From Archegozetes longisetosus (lineage: Eukaryota > Arthropoda > Arachnida > Sarcoptiformes > Trhypochthoniidae): a DNA stretch of 64,000 nucleotides. The position numbers and the translations under genes are program-made. The notes under the pieces were generated by a model. It was not told where the DNA came from, did no database searches, and was given only the letters and a program-made list of their open reading frames with translations. Of the stretch, positions 55,763 through 64,000 are shown piece by piece; position 1 is the stretch's first letter; each line of letters opens with the position of its first letter. Location: positions 7,295,073 through 7,359,072 of the forward strand of contig JAEMBT020000004.1 in assembly GCA_018873245.2 (NCBI GenBank), in the 5' to 3' direction.

Positions 55763-58483
55763 TTTGTGAGCACTTATACTGCAACCAAACCAAAAGGCAG
55801 TCAATATATACGAGAGAAGAGTGAGAGTTAGACGAGTCGAGTCTTGTGTCTGTGCACAATCGTTGAGTAGAGACTGAGATGAAAGTGAGGCAAACTCTCA
55901 AAGCTGACTGCAGCGCAACCAACGTTACGAACCAAAGGATCAATGCAAACCTCAACGAATCCTTCCAGTTTTGATCAATACTCCACTCAATGTCATTCTT
56001 AACTCATAGAGCTCTTTACGGTCACACGGTAACCGTTAAAATTACCGCTAAATTGACAGTTTTTACTTTTACCATAATTGAACTCCTGATAATTTGAAAA
56101 ACATGTTGGCTTTGAATGTTTTTAAATGTTTATACGATGCAAAACGAACCCATTTGTTTATTCAATTAGTCTTCTGTCTTAACTTTAGATGTTTTACTAC
56201 ACTTGATTTGTCGTAGTCTTAATAAACTTCTAAACACTTAATTGAAACAAATAAAACTTAGAGAATCAATGGTAGTAAGGTGAATTTAATGCATTCATAA
56301 TGACGATTTTTGCACAACTTGCAAAAAGTTTTATATTTTGTGAGAAAATTCTGTAAATAATAAGTTTATTCGAAGAATAAAAAGTGTAACTACTGTTGGA
56401 GTACGAGTCCGTTAATTCGTTTTCTTAAATAGTTTACATCAAATAAATAATTTACGGTAAATTTTGGGACAAATTTTTATTAGACATATTTGTTAGTATC
56501 GGGTTACTGCTTAAATGATTGCTTAAGATCAGAGCAGATTTCCTATTGAATGGTCAAGCTCCAAAATGTTGATACTTATGTAACAATTATTATCAATTCG
56601 GTCGAGCTCACATCGATTTGGAATAGTAGAAATTGTTGAGTTGAAATTCTGAAAAATTGATTTACAACTAGTTTGATTAGTAAAGGTGATTATTTGTAAA
56701 AATAATTCTGGGAACACCTCTAAGGTAATAAAATGAATGCAATTGAGTGATGACATTGAGTGTGATGAAGCATTTCGAAGCAATAGAAACTTAGCGGCAT
56801 TAAGACTATAATTAAAGTAATAGTAATACTAATACAAACTTTTCCATTATCTTATTGGCGAATAAACTTGTGATTTGATTTATTGTTATGATGACAGCTT
56901 ATTATTAATTTGATTACTTTCTCATAGCTATGATTCGGTGTTATTCACAATTGCTAGAAAAATATGAGTTTGAATAACTTTTTGAACTAACAATAATTTG
57001 ATGTTAAGTTCAACTGAACTTATTGTTTTAGCAGATTTCAATATTTTAGTAAATATATTCATTCGTTAATCAGTTTTTGTAAATAGTAAACAAGTGTTGG
57101 AATGAAAAACTAGTGGATTACTTGGAAACAACAGTTGTATTAAACGTATAATTGAGTTATGAGAACATGATTAACGTACAAAGGACTTTGTAGTGATATG
57201 TTACAATTACATATTATATAATTGATTACAAGTTAATTTGACAATAAATGCTTTTTCATAACTATAATCAAAATTAGTGTCTACAACATTGAGAGTAAAG
57301 GCTTTATTTTGAAAAACTTAAAGTTTTAGATGCCACGAAACTAAAAAATTGATACAAATTATAACTTGTATTATAGAGTATAATTCGATCTAAAATCTAT
57401 AAGACAGACAAATTTGGTTGTGTATGGATAGCATTGAATGGCATCTGTTAATTACTATCTATCAGTCTATTAATACGAGAGGCTAGATTAAAAAAGATAG
57501 TAGCTTCACAATTTACTTCATATCTTATTAGGAAATTTGATTAGTCTTCAGTTGAGTCTGTCTTTAGTAAAAAAGATTATTATAAAGAAAGTATCGCTTT
57601 ATTCCAACACAGAAATAGTTCTCATAAAAATTGCGCTTTTTCTATAAATAATCGAATCACTTTTGATTAACTTTTAATCATTTTTATCTGATTTGACGAA
57701 TTTCCGGTTGAGAAACACTTATTCAATTGTAATTGTTAACTAAAGCCTAATAGATCGAGTTTTAATCCAAATAATTTAGTTGATTGTTAAGGTCTAAGCT
57801 GAAACTCGAAAGTAGTAGAAATTTGATAACATATTCCGATAATCAGTCAAACATTGTTGAGAACTGTTGCAAGCATTTTCTGTTTTTCTTATTCAATAAG
57901 TTATTGAATAGCATTGAGATAACAAATTGATACATAAGTGTATCTGTCTTCAAATATTAGTTCGATTTCTAATCAATTGATTAGAAAAGACTGACGTCAA
58001 CACGTTTCTCACAAAACTTGGACTGGTTTTAAACAAGAAACTAGTCGTAATCAGTAAATAAGAACTAACCTCTAAGATGATACCAAGTTTAATAAGAAAA
58101 CGACACAATTTTCAAGTAAATAACGACTAAAAGTACTTAGTTTATAAATGAAACAAATCATTAAAGAAAGAAGAGTTACGATTGAACAGTTACGATTGAA
58201 CAGTTATGATTTGTTTTCAAATAACTTAATTGGCTTCCTGCTTTCAACAGACAATCGAGATAATAAATTAGAAACATTTAATACTTTGTTGATATCAATT
58301 TATTTATAAATACTTGATATAATTGACAATCATTGATGAATAGTAGGAATAATAGTCAGTTTCGAAATTACAACCTATTTTTCAATTATGAAAGATTGAC
58401 ATAAGGGTTGTTTCAGTCGAATATCAATAGTTTCACTTTGATATAAAGGCCAATTACAGTTTTGTATTATATGAATCCTACTT

Positions 58484-58533
58484 AATAATAATAATAATAG
58501 TAATAGTAATAGTAATAGTAATAGTAATAGTAA
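58484..58533. repeat. (AAT)n(AGTAAT)n microsatellite
   Basis: AAT repeats pass into TAGTAA hexanucleotide repeats over about 50 bp. Confidence 0.9.
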
Positions 58534-59391
58534 TTTAATTACTAAAAATATTCGTTGCGAGCAATCAACTTATAAATGAAATACATTTTTGTTTTTTATA
58601 GTAAAACACAATAACAAATTGAATAACTATAATAAAACAGAAACTTAGTGCAGAAGAGTCGACAGAACAAAGTATTTGAACAGTTTCTCCATGCAATCAA
58701 CTCAAACCTCATTTGAATGCATAGAGATTTAGACAAAATACTTTTAATTTAACCCAATGCCCGTTTTTGTAGTGACGTTCAAATTGTTATTTTGATTCAA
58801 GTTTATAATGAGGAATCAAATTTAGTCTAAATAAGGAATAAAAGGAGAGTAAAGACCAGATGCACGCAGTGTTAGAACATAGCAATGAGGCAATTAGTAT
58901 GGCTTATGAGTAAAAGTACAGAAGAAGATTACTTTTCAGTTAAGTTATGAATTGAATTAATAATTTACAAAACATGGACCATATCTTTTGGTCGTTCAAC
59001 TAAACTCATAGACCTGTACATTGATTAGACATGTTTGCAACGTTTAAATTGAAGAATGATTGTAACATTAATTGTAACTTTAATCTAATTTTGTAAATAT
59101 TCTTATCTTATGACTCATTTATAATTGCATATAATTGCAAAATAATTGCAAAATATATTAACAAGTGAATATGCATATAAATACTGGACTCTACAAATTA
59201 CAACAGAGAATAATATAATATAAACAAGAAAATTATATAATAATAATAATAATAAGATAAAAACAAGAGATTGAATAAAAATTACAACTTTCGTATGAAA
59301 TACAGTGCGAATAATAAAAGCGGTTTTCGATAAAACTTCTTCAATAACGAGGTTTGCCCAACCGATCAAAGATGTGATAATAGTAATAATA

Positions 59392-59420
59392 ATCGTAATA
59401 ATAATAATAATAATAATAAT
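59392..59420. repeat. (AAT)n microsatellite
   Basis: Run of AAT/ATA trinucleotides; a second shorter run is at 59238-59253. Confidence 0.9.
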
Positions 59421-60463
59421 TTGAATGCAAATAACCATAAATAATATTAGCCATTAATAGTGCTGCACATTGGATATGGTGTAGAAGATTTACAGAAGAT
59501 TAATCGGAAGCTGACCAAATGACAATCAAATGATGACGAACTTCAGACTAGAATTTAACCAAAATGGGTTTATTGTTTTTTAAAAACAAATAAAAACATC
59601 GCTTTCGTTGCAAATTTCGATTTTAAAATATGACCAAATTGTATATTAAGATATTCTGTAATTTCCACACATATCACAGAATTGAGAACTTCCTAATAGT
59701 TTATATATTTTCGGCTTTGATTGGTATTTATTTTAAAACATCAATTAATTTATTTATCAATATATCCAACAGAGAATTGCACTTCAAGTATTCCAAGTCG
59801 TTTCTGACGCTTTTAAAAATTTAATCATTTGGTAAAACGCTCTCTGAATAAAAAGTTAAGAGCAGGAAAATAGTCTGTATTTTCAAACCACAACTGGGCT
59901 TACAATTGAACGGAATTACTGTAGAAATATTTGCGTCACTTTTATAATTAGTAAATTATTTATAAACTTTATATATAAACTCTAATGCATCAATTCTTCA
60001 AAAAATCAGATGACCAGTCGATTCGTATGTTTGTCTCACCGATGATTCATATTATTCAATATGTACTCAAATGTCTTGAGATTGAAGTGAATGTGATTCA
60101 GATTTTGAAAACAATATCTGAAAGTTTGTCTCTTAAAATAAACTGACAGACATTCAATATTTTGTAAAATGAGGTTTAAGCTCAAAATGACCTGCAAATG
60201 ACAGAATAACAATTAGAAGAGGTAAAGCAATGAGATAAATGCAGAGACATTAGTTCACATATCAAACCTTACATAAAAGTGGTAAATGTTATTAACAGTG
60301 AATAAAACGTAGAATAATAGTGACCAGAATTAGGTTGAAAAAAAAATTGCATCGTTTAAAATTAAAATCGCGGAACACTGTTAGGATGTCCTGCCACTGG
60401 ATAATAGACTAATTCAATTAGAAGATAAATTAAAGATCTAATAGATCAAGTCAATAGACTTAC

Positions 60464-63400
60464 AGGATAGAGGAACAAATGATTGATGCATTGCTAATGC
60501 TTGTTGATAGGCAGCCGTGTGTCCTGCCGGTTGATATACAGGCATTCCGCTCTTCTCGAGAGCTGGTCTCTTCGATAATGGCACTACACCAGGAAATGTC
60601 TACACAATATCAAAATATTCAGATTAACACTTGTTTCAATCATTTCGTTGTCAACTTCGGCTAAAAGCATAGGAAATATAATATTCTGATGCTAAATATG
60701 ACTTAATAAGGTCTTATTCAACTCCTGACTTTATTCTTATAACTTCTTATTTATTTATCTCAACAGTTAGCTGGTGATGATTCATCAATTCAAAACCTCT
60801 ATCCTAGGAAACCATTCATACTCTCCATCAATCGACTGATTCTGTGTTTTGTACGCGAATCAAAGATCGGTTTGATGTTTGAATCTTTACTGAAAAGCTT
60901 TATGCCTATCAATAGTCAACTGCTGTATACCATTTCGCAATCAATGAAATCTTTGTTCAGCTTATCAAACGAATGAGAGTTAGCAAAATTTCAAATTAAT
61001 AACGTTTCGATAGTAATTAAAACATACATATATAAGTTTGAGCTCTAAAATTGCAAACAATTGATACAAAAACTAGATTACAGAAACTTATATTTCAAAA
61101 GGGAATGATTGAAATAACCGCAAGATATATAACTTGAAAGGAAAACATCGATTAAGAGTACTGAATGTAAACAGGGATCAAATGTGAAGTTCTTCTTCAA
61201 CACATCCGACTAATGATTATTGCACACATTCGTAAATAATCGCATAACTATCGAGAGCTTTACTTGCTAACCATATTTAATATACGACTCGACTTGTCGT
61301 ATTGACAAATGTTTTCATTTCAAATTTCATCTAAAGCTTATTCGAGCGCTTCAATCACTCAGATCTGCTGCTCAGCACTTAACCCTTGCCTCAAACATGT
61401 CTTTCGACGCATTTCTTACGCACTCACAACTAAGACATCAAAGTCTCAACTTTGATTTTGATATCGAAAAATGTACGCAAAGATTGGGATGAGTTGGTTG
61501 GAACGAAAAGTGATTACAATTGAGTTTTGGACAAATATTTTAGGTTGAGATGTTTTGTTAGAAACTGAGAACCACAACTTGTTCTAATGCAGGACAAAAG
61601 CCAAAGCCATCTCTTATAACATGATATGCAAAATTATAAAAAATTCTACACAAACATTCAAGAGTGGTGTCCGTATTGAAAACTGATAAAGTACTCGCTC
61701 AAAATTCAATCACTAAAATACAGATACACTGAAAATGAAGAGAATAATGCTATCGAAAGATTGAACGATTGGGAGAGCAAAACATCGATTCGACACGTGC
61801 TGAAGGAATGGTCATGCATTGGATTGAAGTCGATTCAAAACATCAAATTATATTTGAAATGATATAAAATTAGAGGTATAAAGAAAATTATGACAATAGA
61901 CACCACCAGCTAACCAGCAAACCACTCAATAAATTGGTCTTTAGGTTTAGACACAAAACTGCGATTTTGAATCAGTGCCAAAACTGTAATCATCAAAACG
62001 TATCAAAAATCAATCAAAATGGATTTAATGATAAGTTTATAGATGATGAATAAACAAATTGATCTATAAATACAATTGACACGATTGCTGTTCACTTGTT
62101 CAAAACAACAGGTATCGGTATCGGTATCGGTATTGGATGTCTTGTTGAGCAATACATAAAATGGGGGCTTATGTAGAGCTTTCTCGAGATAGGAAGAGAG
62201 AGAAAGAGAAGCCAAAACTTACAGGTATTGGACAGAACATAAAAGGTAATGTTAAGCAAAATAACCGGATTAACTAAAAATGACCGCAGTTTTGGTCTGG
62301 ACCCAAGAAAGAACCCAGCAAAGAGCACTTAGAGGCGGACCACAAAACCTTTGTCGAAATTAAGAGAAGCATGCAAGAAATAAAGCAAAAGCAGAATATT
62401 AAATATGCTGAGAGCCAGATATACCATAACAAATTCGTCTGCGGGATCTCGAGCTCGTTTCTTTCCAGCAGCCAACGATGTAGCAGCTTCTGCCAAGACG
62501 TGCGATGCGGACGGCTATCAATTGTTATTTAACGTGAAGTAAATTTGTGGTTGTGGTTGTCATATCATATGAATTGAATGTAAAACGTGTCAAAAAGGCA
62601 GGTTGGGATCAAAATGTTTTAACAATAAATGTCCATAAGAGCAGGTGCATAACAATAGTAGCAAATAAAGCAGTTCACCACAGCCAGCATAAAGCGGCCA
62701 ATAATACATTCAAAAGGAACCGAAAAAGAAATGATTAAAAATGATTAATTTAAAAGTAAGGCTTAAAATATTTTGAGCTGATTTGACAAAGGCATGCATA
62801 TATTACTTCAACTACCATTCAGTATATTTCCATCTTTTTTGCCACATTTTTAATTTATAATTCGCTTTCATGATGGGATTGCTTGTATTCGATCTCAAGG
62901 ATGGAAAATATGCTCAATTTCAACAAATCATCATTAAATAAGTACTTGACAATTAGGCTCAGACAAAATGCCAAAAGTGTTAGTTTGACTCACAGGACAA
63001 GAGACAATTCGGGGGTTTCGATTGGGTTCATTGTTAAAAGAGTGCAATAGTTTCCAAACCTCGATATTCTCAAATAAAATTCGTGATGACTAGAAAGTGT
63101 CATGACTTTCCCATCATTTTAAATAAAGAAAAAGTTTAGCCTTAGCAACATATGCATGAATACAATTAAGTGGCATATGCAAAATGCATTCCTACCAGAG
63201 CGGCTGCGGCAGAGTTAGCCCTGGTTTGGGCTGCCTTAAGCTGTGCTAAGAGATGCGGCATAGGGTGGAAGTATCGGCACTGTTCACGAGAACAACGGCC
63301 TTTCACGAAATCCATACAGACCGTAACGACGCCATCAGTCGCATCCACTTGTACGTGATCGGGAGGATGTGCGAAACGGCAGTCTGATTCTGCTCGCTTA

Positions 63401-63683
63401 CAATTGCCTCTTTGGAATTCACGGCAGACCTGACGAAAGAGTCAAATTTGATTTTAAGCATTGGTTAAATAGAAACTTTTCAATAGTGTTTGTAATATAC
63501 CTCGAGACGGTCTGTGCGAGTTGTTTTGTGGGAGGCAATCAGAGTGGTAGTAGGAACAACACCATAGTTTGTTGTTAAGTGATCAGTGGCTGACATCAGA
63601 CCAGGTAAGACAGCAGCGGGATAAGCACCATAAGCAGAAGCTGACGCTACAGCGGGCAGGTTTGTTACATACGTACTCGTTGC
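60464..63683 (-). CDS. mbl: Muscleblind (MBNL) splicing regulator, internal exons
   Basis: RNA-binding regulator of alternative splicing that binds YGCY motifs. Four minus-strand exons are visible. 63501-63683 ends in [10 protein letters not shown]. 63196-63429 encodes the second tandem CCCH pair ([20 protein letters not shown], then [20 protein letters not shown], both with C..C..C..H) and an Ala-rich tail. 62425-62514 (90 nt, in frame) encodes ending [14 protein letters not shown] with a KKRAR-type basic signal. 60464-60599 reads [20 protein letters not shown] then [17 protein letters not shown], a muscleblind hallmark. All junctions are in phase. The first finger pair lies upstream beyond 64000, and the C-terminal exon was not identified. 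The symmetrical 90-nt exon could be skipped without frame loss, as alternative MBNL exons are. Confidence 0.93.
60600..62424 (-). other. Muscleblind intron
   Basis: 1.8-kb intron with no coding exon recognised. Contains a (GGTATC)4 tract at about 62112-62136. Confidence 0.6.
62112..62136. repeat. (GGTATC)n hexanucleotide repeat
   Basis: Four tandem copies of GGTATC/GGTATT. Confidence 0.9.
62515..63195 (-). other. Muscleblind intron
   Basis: Intron between the zinc-finger exon and the 90-nt exon; nothing else recognised. Confidence 0.6.
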
Positions 63684-64000
63684 CTACAGAACAAGTTCCA
63701 AAACAATCAATCAAACACCATAGCTCGACTTTTAGCTAAGTTACCATAAGTTACCCCAACTTTACGACTATTACAATTATAAAAGTACACAATATCGCCA
63801 CAAGTAATTAATTTAATGCAAAGCAATTTCTAAGGATGTGATGCAAGCAACAATTGGGTCAAATTTGGATGTTGTTGACTTTCGGGCATAAGTGCCAAAA
63901 ATTGTAAAGACTCAATACGACAGTCAACAACAAGCTGTCACACCCACACACACTTGACAGCCGAGCACACGATCAAATTATTTGAAATTTAGCTATAAAA
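63684..64000 (-). other. Muscleblind intron, continues past the window
   Basis: Upstream of the acceptor at 63684. No coding sequence seen; upstream exons lie outside the window. Confidence 0.55.

Larger units (their letters stand above)
55763..60463. other. Gene-poor interval between the Na,K-ATPase beta gene and muscleblind
   Basis: Holds the Na,K-ATPase beta 5' flank (slightly GC-richer at 55763-55950) and presumably 3' exons or UTR of muscleblind. Trinucleotide (AAT/AGT)n tracts lie at about 58484-58533, 59238-59253 and 59392-59420. No coding exon could be supported. Confidence 0.4.

Noticed and set aside
59115..59438. 107-codon Ile-rich minus-strand frame
   Set aside because: It is generated largely by AAT microsatellites and has no recognisable domain.

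Overview
This window is AT-rich nuclear DNA from a small invertebrate. Introns are mostly 50-120 nt with GT..AG borders. Encoded proteins resemble animal CASK, N6AMT1, PLD3, PARL, EI24, Na,K-ATPase beta and muscleblind. The mix of short introns, divergent DEG/ENaC channel paralogues and small secreted Cys- or Tyr-rich proteins suggests an arthropod, perhaps an acariform mite. That placement is inference; no ribosomal or mitochondrial marker is present.

Layout. 1-1.6 kb: 3' end of CASK (+). 1.6-13.5 kb: repeat-rich, with a kinase pseudogene, a small Cys-rich gene split by a hAT element with an 8-bp target duplication, several foldback elements and an internally deleted mariner. 13.5-15.1 kb: probable solo LTR, then N6AMT1 (+). 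15.4-20.3 kb: Tc1 deletion derivative, a 1.05-kb near-perfect palindrome, a foldback element and a Merlin remnant. 21.6-22.8 kb: secreted NIDO-domain protein (+). 23.0-24.4 kb: BED/hAT-like remnant, kinase-tail remnant and an 80-bp mariner MITE. 24.7-25.5 kb: secreted Tyr-rich protein (-). 25.9-29.4 kb: GRIP-domain golgin (-). 31.3-34.7 kb: a FLYWCH/MULE transposon bounded by inverted arrays of 17-bp minisatellite units. 34.7-38.7 kb: decaying cluster of three DEG/ENaC-like paralogues (-). 39.4-43.4 kb: dense inverted-repeat elements, a tRNA-derived SINE with a 14-bp target duplication, and mariner/Tc1 fragments. 44.1-48.9 kb: gene-dense block of PLD3-like (+), PARL (-) and EI24 (+). 50.7-55.8 kb: Na,K-ATPase beta subunit (-). 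60.5-63.7 kb: muscleblind exons (-).

Intact housekeeping genes lie in compact blocks, while the stretches between them are packed with inverted-repeat DNA transposons. The most unusual object is the MULE at 31.8-34.7 kb. Its ends are long inverted arrays of a 17-bp satellite, and its transposase reading frame is broken by what looks like one missing base. It sits inside the last DEG/ENaC paralogue, which a mariner-type MITE also interrupts about 170 bp away.

All homology calls come from reading motifs by eye; no database search was possible.
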